The notes below the pieces were generated by a model. The model was given only the letters and a program-made list of their open reading frames with translations, did not search any database and had not been told where the DNA came from. Source: Betaproteobacteria bacterium (GTDB lineage: Bacteria > Pseudomonadota > Gammaproteobacteria > Burkholderiales > Burkholderiaceae_C). From it: a DNA stretch of 34,571 bases. The DNA lies in contig RFSP01000001.1 in assembly GCA_009923895.1 (NCBI GenBank), positions 1-34,571 on the forward strand, written 5' to 3'. This document shows positions 16,189 through 24,346 of this stretch, piece after piece; the stretch's first letter is position 1, and each line of letters starts with the position of its first letter. The position numbers and the translations under genes were made by a program.

Positions 16189-17468
16189 AGTCGCCCCCCC
16201 CTCATCAAGGAGCGATTCTCCATGTCGGCCCGCACCACAATGGCCACAGCCACCAAATTGAGCAAGATGGCTGAGCCGCCGTAACTCATCAAGGGCAAAG
16301 TCAGTCCTTTGGTGGGGAGCACGCCCAGGTTGACGCCCATGTTGATGAAGGACTGAAAGCCAAACCACACCCCAATGCCCTGCACCATCAGGCCTGCAAA
16401 GACGCGGTCCAGTGCAATGGCCTGACGACCGATGGCCACAATGCGGCGGGTGAGCCAGAAGAAGGTGATGATCACGGTGGCCACACCGATAAAGCCCAGC
16501 TCCTCACCAATCACAGCCAAGAGGAAGTCGGTGTGGGCCTCGGGCAGGTAATGGAGTTTCTCCACCGAAGAACCCAAGCCTTGACCGAAGATTTCACCGC
16601 GTCCAAATGCAATCAACGAGTGCGTCAATTGATAGGCCTTGCCCTGTGCATAGGCGGGATTCCAGGGGTCCAAATAAGCCAAGATGCGGGTGCGTCGCAA
16701 GTCATCAAAGGCAATGATCAGCGCAAAGGCGCCAATGGCCATGGCCGCGATCAAGAAGAACATGCGGGCGTTGACGCCTCCCAAGAAAAGCACCGCCATG
16801 GCGATCGTGGCAATCACCAAGAACGCGCCCATGTCAGGTTGCCGAAGCAGCAAGACGCCCACAAACAACACAGCCAATGCCATGGGCCAGACCGCTCGAA
16901 CAAAGTTCTCACGGGCCTCCATCTTGCGCACCATGTAGCTGGCTGCATACATGGCAATGGCCAACTTGGTGAACTCAGAAGGCTGGAAATTCATGATGCC
17001 CAAGGGAATCCAGCGCCTCGAGAAATTCACCACCTTGCCAATGAAGGGGATCAACACCACGATCAACAGCACGATGGAAATGAGAAAGACAATCCGGGCG
17101 TGCTTTTCCCAAAACGAAATGGGCATCTGCACCACCGCCAAAGACACCACCGATGCCAAAGCGATGAACAGGACATGCCGCGATAGGAAATAAGTGGGAG
17201 CGTATCGAGAGAACTTGGGGTTGTCGGGCAAGGCCACCGAGGCCGAATACACCATCACCACACCCAACATGACGAGTGCCACCACCACGCCCACCAAAGC
17301 CTGGTCAAAACCGGCCATGCGGGTCACACGGTCGGTGGCGCGATCAAGGCCATCGCGCACCGGTGCCGCTCCATGGACCTCCGATGCACGATTTCGCGCA
17401 TCCCACCAGGACTTCAAGCCTTGAATCGACAAGCGAGTCGACAAGCGAGAGGTCAACGACGCGCTCAT
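16185..17468 (-). CDS. ftsW: Septal peptidoglycan glycosyltransferase FtsW (SEDS family)
   Basis: A 427-residue polytopic protein with about ten membrane helices that polymerises lipid II at the septum with FtsI. Family motifs are visible: RRWIPLGIMNFQPSEFTKLA, LLRQPDMGAFLVI and the VEKLHYLPEAHTDFLLAVIGEELGF block with the conserved Glu/Asp surroundings. The N-terminal cytoplasmic stretch of about 50 residues before the first helix is long for the family. The ATG at 17468 overlaps the stop of the MurD-derived ORF as ATGA, so its translation is coupled to that ORF. Confidence 0.97.
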   Translation of the reverse strand: MSASLTSRLSTRLSIQGLKSWWDARNRASEVHGAAPVRDGLDRATDRVTRMAGFDQALVGVVVALVMLGVVMVYSASVALPDNPKFSRYAPTYFLSRHVLFIALASVVSLAVVQMPISFWEKHARIVFLISIVLLIVVLIPFIGKVVNFSRRWIPLGIMNFQPSEFTKLAIAMYAASYMVRKMEARENFVRAVWPMALAVLFVGVLLLRQPDMGAFLVIATIAMAVLFLGGVNARMFFLIAAMAIGAFALIIAFDDLRRTRILAYLDPWNPAYAQGKAYQLTHSLIAFGRGEIFGQGLGSSVEKLHYLPEAHTDFLLAVIGEELGFIGVATVIITFFWLTRRIVAIGRQAIALDRVFAGLMVQGIGVWFGFQSFINMGVNLGVLPTKGLTLPLMSYGGSAILLNLVAVAIVVRADMENRSLMRGGRL

Positions 17469-18175
17469 GCGGCCTCGCTCGCTTTCGCACTGCCACGTGC
17501 ATCGCGCAGGGCGTGCAGCATCGGGGCCAAAGGACAGCCCAACACACTGCCCAAGGTCAATGCCGTCAAGGCAGACAGCACCGTCGCCGCCTGTTGTTGC
17601 GAATCGTCCGTCCAGCCCGACAGGGCCTGCGAAGGCATCAATCGCTGCAAATGGATTTCAGAGGCCTCGTCCTTGCGCTTTCGCAGGCCGTCATCATCGG
17701 AGATGGCCCGCACCAACCACCGCATACCGCCTTCGGTGACCTCTCCCCAATCGCCCGATCTCGTGGGCGCGTCCAGGCCCACCCCAACTGCCACGCGCGG
17801 TGCGACTTTGACAGCGTGACGAGGGCTCCGCCCAGCGGGCACGGCCGTGGGAGCCAAGGCCGCAACGGCCTCGACATCTCGGCGCAAAATCATTGCCCCC
17901 GAGGTGCCCAGAAAGCTCCCAGCCTGCGAACCGACGGCGTCCAACACGGCCACAGCCGATGGATTCCAATCAGGACTCCATGTCAGATGGGACGCTTCCT
18001 CATCGGACAGACTCCACACCACAATGTCGGGGCCCGATTGCTCAGGCGTGGGAGGCGCCGTCTCACCACGCACGCAGGTCACGGTTCTGCCCGCTCGGCT
18101 CAAGAGAGCCGAGGTCACTCCCGCTGCCTGTTCAAGCAAACGGGTAGAGGCCACGATCAATACCACTTGACTCAT
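17465..18175 (-). CDS. MurD-derived ORF: truncated central domain without ATP site (pseudoenzyme or relic)
   Basis: An intact 236-codon ORF exactly where murD belongs, overlapping mraY (18172-18175) and ftsW (17465-17468) as ATGA. From memory it resembles the MurD central domain: VVLIVAS then TSALLSRAGRTVTCV matches the strand-helix around the P-loop, but GTNGKTT is replaced by STRLLEQ. DIVVWSLSDEE stands where VLELSSFQL is expected, and NPSAVAVLDAV fits the next strand without the QDHLDWH motif. The most similar part is residues 140-228: SGDWGEVTEGGMRWLVRA, EIHLQRLMPSQAL and GCPLAPMLHALRDARG. The N-terminal UDP-binding domain and the C-terminal ligase domain are absent, against about 450-500 residues for real MurD. 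It cannot be a ligase. It may serve only translational coupling or have a new structural role. Confidence 0.8.
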   Translation of the reverse strand: MSQVVLIVASTRLLEQAAGVTSALLSRAGRTVTCVRGETAPPTPEQSGPDIVVWSLSDEEASHLTWSPDWNPSAVAVLDAVGSQAGSFLGTSGAMILRRDVEAVAALAPTAVPAGRSPRHAVKVAPRVAVGVGLDAPTRSGDWGEVTEGGMRWLVRAISDDDGLRKRKDEASEIHLQRLMPSQALSGWTDDSQQQAATVLSALTALTLGSVLGCPLAPMLHALRDARGSAKASEAA

Positions 18176-19353
18176 CGCAACTTCAAACTGGCCAGTCCCA
18201 CCAGACACAACAACATCGTGATGATCCAGAACCGAACGACCACTTGGGTCTCGGTCCAACCCTTTTTCTCGAAATGGTGGTGCAAGGGCGCCATCAAAAA
18301 GATGCGGCGCCCCTCGCCGTAGCGTTTGCGGGTGTATTTGAACCAGCTCACCTGAATGATCACGCTCATGGCCTCGGCCACGAAGATGCCCCCCATGATG
18401 GCCAGCACAATTTCCTGTCGGGTGATGACCGCCACCGTCCCCAAGGCACCGCCCAACGCCAGGGCACCCACGTCTCCCATGAACACCTGCGCCGGGTTGG
18501 CGTTGAACCACAAAAATGCGAGCCCCGCTCCCGCCATGGCGGCACAAAAGATGAGCAGTTCGCCCGAGCCCGGAATGTAGGGAAACAGCAGGTACTTGGA
18601 ATACACCGAACTGCCCGTCACGTAAGCAAAGATGCCCAGGGCCGACCCCACCAACACCACCGGCATGATGGCCAGTCCATCCAGGCCATCGGTGAAATTC
18701 ACGGCGTTGCTGGCGCCCACAATGACAAACCAACTCATGGCAATGAAGCCATACACCCCCAAGGGATAGCTCACCGACTTAAAAAACGGCAACATCAAGT
18801 CTGCCTTGGGTGGCAGCTCATTGGAAAAGCCGCTGGTGATCCACCGCAAAAACAACTCCAGCACACGCAGATTGGTGTTCTCCGACACGCTGAAGGCCAA
18901 ATAGGCCGCGGCCAACAATCCAATCAAAGACTGCCAAAAGAATTTTTCTCGCGATCGCATCCCTTCGGGGTCTTTGTAGACCACCTTGCGGTAGTCATCG
19001 ACCCAACCGATGGCGCCATAACCAAAGGTGACCAGCATGACGACCCACACGAATCGGTTGGACCAGTCAAACCAGCACAGCGTGGACACCCCAATGCCGA
19101 TCAAGACCAAGACGCCACCCATGGTGGGGGTCCCTCGTTTGCCCAAGTGGGACTGCACACCGTATTCGCGAATCGGCTGGCCGATCTTCATCTGCGTGAG
19201 CCGACGGATCACCCAAGGACCAAAGGCCAAGCCAATCAGCAGCGCGGTCATGGCAGCCAACACCGCTCGGAAAGTGATGTACTGAAAGACCCGCAAGAAG
19301 CCCAAGGCTTCAGGGCTCAATGACATCAACCATTGGCTCAGGCTAAGCAGCAT
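18172..19353 (-). CDS. mraY: Phospho-N-acetylmuramoyl-pentapeptide transferase
   Basis: MraY attaches UDP-MurNAc-pentapeptide to undecaprenyl phosphate, forming lipid I. The 393-residue, ten-helix protein keeps its key residues: the Asp pair in VDDYRK (119-120), NFTDGLDG (219-226), the MGDVGALALGG block near 292-302 and the HHHFE motif (358-362). The ATG at 19353 overlaps the end of murF by 11 nt, and the stop overlaps the MurD-derived ORF. The enzyme appears fully functional, so a pentapeptide precursor must be made even though murC, murD and murE are missing from this cluster. Confidence 0.98.
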   Translation of the reverse strand: MLLSLSQWLMSLSPEALGFLRVFQYITFRAVLAAMTALLIGLAFGPWVIRRLTQMKIGQPIREYGVQSHLGKRGTPTMGGVLVLIGIGVSTLCWFDWSNRFVWVVMLVTFGYGAIGWVDDYRKVVYKDPEGMRSREKFFWQSLIGLLAAAYLAFSVSENTNLRVLELFLRWITSGFSNELPPKADLMLPFFKSVSYPLGVYGFIAMSWFVIVGASNAVNFTDGLDGLAIMPVVLVGSALGIFAYVTGSSVYSKYLLFPYIPGSGELLIFCAAMAGAGLAFLWFNANPAQVFMGDVGALALGGALGTVAVITRQEIVLAIMGGIFVAEAMSVIIQVSWFKYTRKRYGEGRRIFLMAPLHHHFEKKGWTETQVVVRFWIITMLLCLVGLASLKLR

Positions 19354-20761
19354 GTTGTCTTCCTTGCGAGGTCAAAGCCTGGACCACACGCTCCATGGCC
19401 ATGAACCGTGAGCCTTTGACCAGCACCGATTTCACCGAGGGCATGTTCAGGGAGTCTTGACTCAGGGCCTGCACCAGGGTCATCGTGTCAGCAAACCAAC
19501 GCGCCTTCGGACCAAAGGCTTGAGCAGCCGCCTCACACAAAGTCCCGGCACACCACAGGTGCTCCAGACCCTGCTCGCGCGCATACGCTCCCACTTCTGT
19601 GTGAAAGGCAACGCCTTGATCGCCCACCTCTCCCATGTCTCCCAAGATCAACCATCGAGGTGCGGGCAGCTCGGTCAAGACGTCAATGGCCGCCCGAACC
19701 GAATCTGGGTTGGCGTTGTAGGTGTCATCAACGAGCGACACCGATGCAGCCGCTCCACCCGCCAGGTGGCATGCCATCAAACTCGAGCGCCCTTTGACGG
19801 CCCGAAACGCATTCAACCCGGATTCGATGGCCTGCATGGGTGCTCCGGCGGCTACAGCGGCAGCCGCCGCGCCCAATGCGTTCTTGACGTTGTGACGGCC
19901 CGCCATGTGCAAGACAAAAGACAGAGGTCCCGCCGGCGTGGTGGCTTGTACCTGCCATCCTTGGCCCTGCCATTTCGAGCGACCGAGCACATCGGCCTTG
20001 ACCGCGTCTGCTGCCGAAGTGTCGCGGGCCAAAGCAAAGGTCATCGTGCGTCGAGCGCCGGCCAGCTCACGCCACAGCGGGGCGTACGCATCGTCGGCTG
20101 GAAAGACAGCGGTCCCGTCGGGCGGCAAAGAGGCAATCACGGCGCCGTTTTCTTCGGCCACCGCTTTGACTGTGGCCATGAACTCCTGATGCTCACGCTG
20201 GGCGTTGTTGACCAGAGCCACGTGTGGGGCAGACATGGCCGCCAGTCCTGCAATCTCGCCGGGGTGATTCATGCCCAGCTCCAACACCGCCGCCTCATGG
20301 TGCGCACGCAATCGCAGCAAGGTCAAGGGCACACCGATGTGGTTGTTGAAATTGCCTTCGGTGGCCAAGGAGCGATCTGCCTTCCAGGCCCTCAATATGG
20401 CCGCAATCATCTGCGTGACCGTGGTCTTGCCATTGCTGCCGGTGACGGCTATCACGCACAGTTGCAGCTGCTGCCGCCAGCCGGCCGCCAAGGTTTGCAG
20501 GGCCCACAAACTGTTCGGCACCTCAATGCCAGGCAAGTCGCTGGCCTGCAGTCCCCGCTCGGCTACAGCGGCCAACGCCCCTGCTTTTTTGGCCTGCGGC
20601 AAGAAGTCATGGGCATCGAAACGATCCCCACGCAAGGCCACAAAAAGATCGCCCGGCCGCAAGGTCCTCGTGTCGGTATGCACCCGCTGCACACGCAGTG
20701 CCCCGTCCCCCAACAAGACGGAGCCGGGCAGCAGGGCGTGGGCTTGTGACAAGGACAGCAT
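19343..20761 (-). CDS. murF: UDP-MurNAc-tripeptide--D-alanyl-D-alanine ligase
   Basis: MurF adds D-Ala-D-Ala to UDP-MurNAc-tripeptide. The 472-residue, three-domain enzyme is complete: N-terminal substrate domain with DTRTLRPGDLFVALRG, P-loop TGSNGKTTV (107-115), GNFNNHIGVPLT, the LELGMNHPGEI and NNAQREHQEF metal/carbamate region, and the C-terminal domain with DDTYNANPDS and LVKGSR. The ATG at 20761 overlaps the ftsI stop by one base (TGATG). This is the only Mur ligase in the window with an intact P-loop. murE normally sits between ftsI and this gene and is not present. Confidence 0.98.
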   Translation of the reverse strand: MLSLSQAHALLPGSVLLGDGALRVQRVHTDTRTLRPGDLFVALRGDRFDAHDFLPQAKKAGALAAVAERGLQASDLPGIEVPNSLWALQTLAAGWRQQLQLCVIAVTGSNGKTTVTQMIAAILRAWKADRSLATEGNFNNHIGVPLTLLRLRAHHEAAVLELGMNHPGEIAGLAAMSAPHVALVNNAQREHQEFMATVKAVAEENGAVIASLPPDGTAVFPADDAYAPLWRELAGARRTMTFALARDTSAADAVKADVLGRSKWQGQGWQVQATTPAGPLSFVLHMAGRHNVKNALGAAAAAVAAGAPMQAIESGLNAFRAVKGRSSLMACHLAGGAAASVSLVDDTYNANPDSVRAAIDVLTELPAPRWLILGDMGEVGDQGVAFHTEVGAYAREQGLEHLWCAGTLCEAAAQAFGPKARWFADTMTLVQALSQDSLNMPSVKSVLVKGSRFMAMERVVQALTSQGRQHAA

Positions 20762-22545
20762 CAAAAGCTCTCCTGTTCTGCAGGGCCCGGTTGCACGGCG
20801 ATTTGCGGCTTGAACTCAATGTCAGGGGCCACATTCATCATGCGCAAGGTTTGCTGAACCACTTGCGCGAACACCGGGGCGGCCACGTCACCGCCAAAGT
20901 AGATGCCTTTGCTGGGCTCATCCACCATGACCGCCACCACGATTCTGGGAGCACTCACGGGTGCGAGTCCCACAAACCACGCGCGGTATTTGTTGGATGC
21001 GTAAGTCTTGCCTTCCTGCTTGTGGGCCGTCCCGGTCTTGCCACCCACCGAATAGCCCATGGCTTGGGCCTTGGGAGCGGTACCTCCTGGCCCCGCGGCC
21101 ATTTGGAGCATCTTGCGCACTTCTTGCACCGTTTTGGCTGACAGCACACGCACGCCTGCAACCGGCATCGGCTTGCCGTCGGGCCCTTTCGCACTGGAGT
21201 CCTGGCGCAGCATGGTCACGGGAATCAATTCGCCATCCCGCGCAAAGACGGTGTAGGCGCGCGCCATCTGAAACAGCGAGGCCGAGAGCCCATAGCCATA
21301 GCTCATGGTGGCCTGCTCGATGGGCCGCCACGTCTTGAAAGGGCGCAAACGGCCCGTCACGGTGCCAGGAAACTCCAGTTGGGGCTTCTGACCAAAACCC
21401 ACCTGAGAGAAAAGCTCCCACATCTCGCGGGGCGCCATCTGCATGGCCATCTTGACCGTGCCCACGTTGCTGGATTTTTGAATCACCTCCTGCACGGTCA
21501 ACACGCCGTGCGGGTGCGCATCTTTGATGGTCGAGCCGGTGATGTTGATCGCCCCTGGCGCGGTCTGTATGGGGGTCTGCGGGGTGACACGGCCGGTCTC
21601 GATGGCCAGCGAAGCCACAAAGGGCTTCATCACCGAACCGGGCTCAAAAATGTCGGTCAACGCCCGATTTCTCAATTGAGCGCCCGACAAGCCTTGGCGG
21701 CTGTTGGGGTTGAAGCTGGGGTAATTGGCCAGGGCCAAGACTTCACCCGTCACCACGTCAAGGACCACCACGCTACCGGCCTTGGCGTTGTGTTCCATGA
21801 CCGCATCGCGCACGCGCTGCCATGCGAAGAACTGCACCTTGCTGTCAATCGACAACGTGATGTCACGTCCATTGACGGGCTCCAAGCGATCGCCAATGTC
21901 CTCCACCACCCGACCCAGCCGGTCCTTGACCACGCCGCGGGATCCGTCCTTGCCCTTCAAGTGGTCTTGAAAGGCCAACTCGATGCCTTCTTGTCCCGCC
22001 TCCTCAACGTTGGTGAATCCCACCACATGTGCAGCCGCCTCGCCCTCCGGGTAGCTGCGACGGAATTCAGGGACTTGGTACACACCTTTGGCGCCGACGG
22101 ACTTGACCTGTTCCCACACCTCGTTGTCCACCTGCCGACGCAACCAAGCGAACTCCCCACTGCCTTCGGTGCGCGACTGAAGCTCCGCAGCCGACATGCC
22201 CAACAACTGCGACAGCGCCTTGCGTTGGGCCACGTCGGCCTCGAAGTCCTTGGGGATGGCCCACACCGAGGGCGTGGGCACACTGGTGGCCAAGACGACG
22301 CCATGGCGATCAAGAACCCGCCCCCGGCTGGCCGGCAATTTCAAGGTGTGCGCGTAGCGCTTTTCACCCTGCTTGAGGTAAAAGTCTGCACCCACGACTT
22401 GGATATAAACGGCCCGACCAATCAACAGCAAGAAAGCCAGCGCCACCATCACCACGACGAAACGCGACCGCCAAGGTGGCGTCTTGCTGGCCAGCAACGG
22501 GCTGGTGGCGTAATTGACCCCTCGTGCTGCGGTGGCCGGGCGCAT
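20761..22545 (-). CDS. ftsI: Septal transpeptidase FtsI (penicillin-binding protein 3)
   Basis: A 594-residue class B penicillin-binding protein that crosslinks septal peptidoglycan together with FtsW. One N-terminal membrane helix (about 29-50) is followed by the pedestal domain (SRGRVLDRHGVVLA) and the transpeptidase domain with SVMK (Ser304, Lys307), SSN (358-360) and KTG (503-505), all intact. The ATG at 22545 overlaps the ftsL stop by one base; a GTG one codon upstream (22548) is also possible because AGAGG lies within range of both. The stop is followed directly by murF. Confidence 0.97.
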   Translation of the reverse strand: MRPATAARGVNYATSPLLASKTPPWRSRFVVVMVALAFLLLIGRAVYIQVVGADFYLKQGEKRYAHTLKLPASRGRVLDRHGVVLATSVPTPSVWAIPKDFEADVAQRKALSQLLGMSAAELQSRTEGSGEFAWLRRQVDNEVWEQVKSVGAKGVYQVPEFRRSYPEGEAAAHVVGFTNVEEAGQEGIELAFQDHLKGKDGSRGVVKDRLGRVVEDIGDRLEPVNGRDITLSIDSKVQFFAWQRVRDAVMEHNAKAGSVVVLDVVTGEVLALANYPSFNPNSRQGLSGAQLRNRALTDIFEPGSVMKPFVASLAIETGRVTPQTPIQTAPGAINITGSTIKDAHPHGVLTVQEVIQKSSNVGTVKMAMQMAPREMWELFSQVGFGQKPQLEFPGTVTGRLRPFKTWRPIEQATMSYGYGLSASLFQMARAYTVFARDGELIPVTMLRQDSSAKGPDGKPMPVAGVRVLSAKTVQEVRKMLQMAAGPGGTAPKAQAMGYSVGGKTGTAHKQEGKTYASNKYRAWFVGLAPVSAPRIVVAVMVDEPSKGIYFGGDVAAPVFAQVVQQTLRMMNVAPDIEFKPQIAVQPGPAEQESF

Positions 22546-22883
22546 CACGGTTTTCCTCTTGCGGCAGGAGAAGCGGCAGAAGTGGAAGAAGCAGCCACTG
22601 CCGCCGAAGCCGCTTCAGCGGCGGGATCCACGGCATAGACGATCACACCGGGCAAGGGTGTTCGCATGTGCAACTTCTCGCGGGCTACCTTTTCGACCCT
22701 CAGGTGAGTGGCCTGGGCCTGACGGTCTGCATCGAGGCGCTTGAACTCCACATCCAGCGCACGCTCTTCGCTCTTGGCTCGGTCAATGGCTGCAAAGAGC
22801 CGGCGCGCGTCATAACTGGTGCGCACCAGCAAGAGACAACTGCCCATCAACAACACCACCATAAGCAGGTGCAGACGGGTCAC
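22545..22883 (-). CDS. ftsL: Cell division protein FtsL
   Basis: A 112-residue bitopic protein of the FtsQLB complex. One membrane helix at about residues 3-22 is followed by a periplasmic coiled-coil segment (about 28-65, KSEERALDVEFKRLDADRQ) and the conserved end KLHMRTPLPGVIVY. The C-terminal 25 residues are almost all Ala, Ser and Pro, a low-complexity tail. Start codon GTG at 22883, overlapping the rsmH stop as GTGA. Identification rests on position and topology as much as on sequence, as usual for this divergent family. Confidence 0.93.
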   Translation of the reverse strand: MTRLHLLMVVLLMGSCLLLVRTSYDARRLFAAIDRAKSEERALDVEFKRLDADRQAQATHLRVEKVAREKLHMRTPLPGVIVYAVDPAAEAASAAVAASSTSAASPAARGKP

Positions 22884-23818
22884 GCCGCCACCTCGGTGCG
22901 CTCAGCCACACGCAAGATGGCCGAGCGTGAGCGGGGGTTCGCAGCCACCTCGGCTGCTGACGGCCTGATGCGACCCAGCGCCTTCAATTTCAGCGCACGC
23001 GGGGGGGCGAAGGGCGCGCGCCGATCCACCTCATCGCGGCTTTCGCGCGCAATAAAAGTCTTGACGATGCGATCTTCGAGCGAATGAAAGCTGATCACCG
23101 CCAATCGTCCCCCAGGCACCAGCAGCGCGAGCGCTGCCTTCAGCCCCTGTTCGAGCTCTTCAAGCTCGGCGTTGATGAAAATCCGAAGAGCCTGAAATGT
23201 GCGCGTTGCAGGGTCCTGGCCCGGCTCGCGGGTTTTGACCGCACCAGCCACGACTTGGGCCAACTCTCCTGTGGTTCGAACAGGATGCCCGCCCTGCCTG
23301 CGAGCCACAATCGCCTTTGCAATCGAAACAGCAAACCGTTCTTCGCCATAGTCACGAATCACCTCCGCCAGTTGGCGCTCATCGGCACGTTGCAAAAAAT
23401 CCGCGGCCGTTTCGCCACGGGTGGTGTCCATGCGCATGTCTAAGGGCGCATCGAATCGAAAGCTGAAGCCGCGCGCCGGGTTGTCGATCTGCGGGCTGCT
23501 CACCCCCAGGTCCAACAAGATCCCATCCACTTGGGCGATGTGCAAGGCGGACAAGGCATCGCGCATGGTGGAAAACGCCGCGTGCACCACGGTCAATCGG
23601 GGGTCGTTGAGCGCCTGTGCGGCCACCCAGGCCTCTGTGTCGCGATCGAAGGCCACCACCTGGGCCTGGCTGGACAAGCGGGCCAACAAGGCCCGCGTGT
23701 GCCCCCCTCGGCCGAAGGTGCCATCCACGTACACGCCGTCGGGTCGGGTGACCAGGGCCTCCACGGCTTCGTTCAACAAGACCGTGGTATGCGTCCATGC
23801 CTCGTCAGTCCCGCTCAT
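22880..23818 (-). CDS. rsmH: 16S rRNA (cytosine(1402)-N(4))-methyltransferase
   Basis: RsmH (formerly MraW) methylates N4 of C1402 in the 16S rRNA decoding centre using S-adenosylmethionine. The 312-residue product has the N-terminal HTTVLLNEAVEAL block, the SAM loop DGTFGRGGHTRALL (about 33-46), DGILLDLGVSSPQID, GFSFRFDAPLDMRMD and the C-terminal VISFHSLEDRIVK block. The ATG at 23818 overlaps the mraZ stop as ATGA. It is the second gene of the mra operon, the usual place. Confidence 0.98.
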   Translation of the reverse strand: MSGTDEAWTHTTVLLNEAVEALVTRPDGVYVDGTFGRGGHTRALLARLSSQAQVVAFDRDTEAWVAAQALNDPRLTVVHAAFSTMRDALSALHIAQVDGILLDLGVSSPQIDNPARGFSFRFDAPLDMRMDTTRGETAADFLQRADERQLAEVIRDYGEERFAVSIAKAIVARRQGGHPVRTTGELAQVVAGAVKTREPGQDPATRTFQALRIFINAELEELEQGLKAALALLVPGGRLAVISFHSLEDRIVKTFIARESRDEVDRRAPFAPPRALKLKALGRIRPSAAEVAANPRSRSAILRVAERTEVAA

Positions 23819-24258
23819 CCGATGAAAAGACCGGACAGCTGGGCACTCATGTCCCCAGTGAGCACATCGGCTTCGTGCGCGTCATAACGGGCCTTGTCCC
23901 AGATCTCAAAGCGGTTGCCCAAGCCCATGAAGACCACTTCGCGCTCCAGGCCCGCCCAGGCGCGCAACTCTGGCGGCAGCAACACGCGCGAGGACGCGTC
24001 GATGGCCACCTCGGTGGCGCTGCCAATGTATAGACGCCGCAAACCATCAGCAGAAGCGGGCAGCGTATTGAGGCGACTCTCAAACTGCTCCCACACCGGA
24101 CGCGGAAACAGCGACAAGCAGCGCACGTGACTCTTGCTGACCACCAATTGGCCTTCCACAGCGGACATCAGGACGTCGCGATAACGAGAAGGCACGGTCA
24201 CCCGACCCTTCCCGTCCAACGTCAACAGCGGACCACCCTTGAAAGCAAAAGAAGACAC
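23815..24258 (-). CDS. mraZ: Transcriptional regulator MraZ
   Basis: A 147-residue AbrB-like, double SpoVT-domain DNA-binding protein that represses its own dcw operon. Repeat 1 has LTLDGKGRVTVPSRYRDVL and repeat 2 has EVAIDASSRVLLPPELRAWA. The GTG at 24258 is selected because it places the conserved F-x-G-x-x-x-LTLDxKGR start a few residues in and has a GGTGGG segment upstream; the frame further upstream includes the promoter repeats. The start codon itself lies in the fourth copy of a 10-bp-phased repeat that probably is the MraZ operator. First gene of the overlapping chain mraZ to ftsQ. Confidence 0.95.
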   Translation of the reverse strand: MSSFAFKGGPLLTLDGKGRVTVPSRYRDVLMSAVEGQLVVSKSHVRCLSLFPRPVWEQFESRLNTLPASADGLRRLYIGSATEVAIDASSRVLLPPELRAWAGLEREVVFMGLGNRFEIWDKARYDAHEADVLTGDMSAQLSGLFIG

Positions 24259-24288
24259 AAAAACCCACCAAAGTGCACGAATCTGCAC
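24254..24288 (-). promoter_or_regulatory. Candidate MraZ-box array: four GTGnn repeats with 10-bp period
   Basis: On the minus strand GTGCA, GTGCA, GTGGG and GTGTC begin at 24288, 24278, 24268 and 24258, each separated by five bases. Known MraZ boxes are direct TGGG/GTGGG repeats with five-base spacers, so the architecture fits, but only one copy has the canonical GTGGG. The array covers the -10 box, the start site and the mraZ start codon. The first two copies also form an 8-bp inverted repeat (AAAGTGCA/TGCACTTT, 24270-24291). Confidence 0.55.
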
Positions 24289-24316
24289 TTTAACGGAGTT
24301 TGTGCCCCACGGTCAA
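24287..24316 (-). promoter_or_regulatory. mra (dcw operon) promoter
   Basis: A -35 box TTGACC (24316-24311) is followed by 18 nt and a -10 box TAAAGT (24292-24287). The start site would be near 24280, giving a leader of about 22 nt before the mraZ GTG. The phased repeats overlap the -10 box and start site, as expected for autorepression by MraZ. No other strong promoter is seen within the overlapping chain down to ftsQ. Confidence 0.55.
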
Positions 24317-24346
24317 TGCTCAAAGTAAAGAAAATTCAATGGAATC

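Noticed and set aside
18176..18733. N-terminal extension of the MurD-derived ORF that would restore a MurD-like length
   Set aside because: This stretch lies within mraY in another frame and shows no Mur ligase similarity; the ATGA overlap at 18172-18175 marks the true start.
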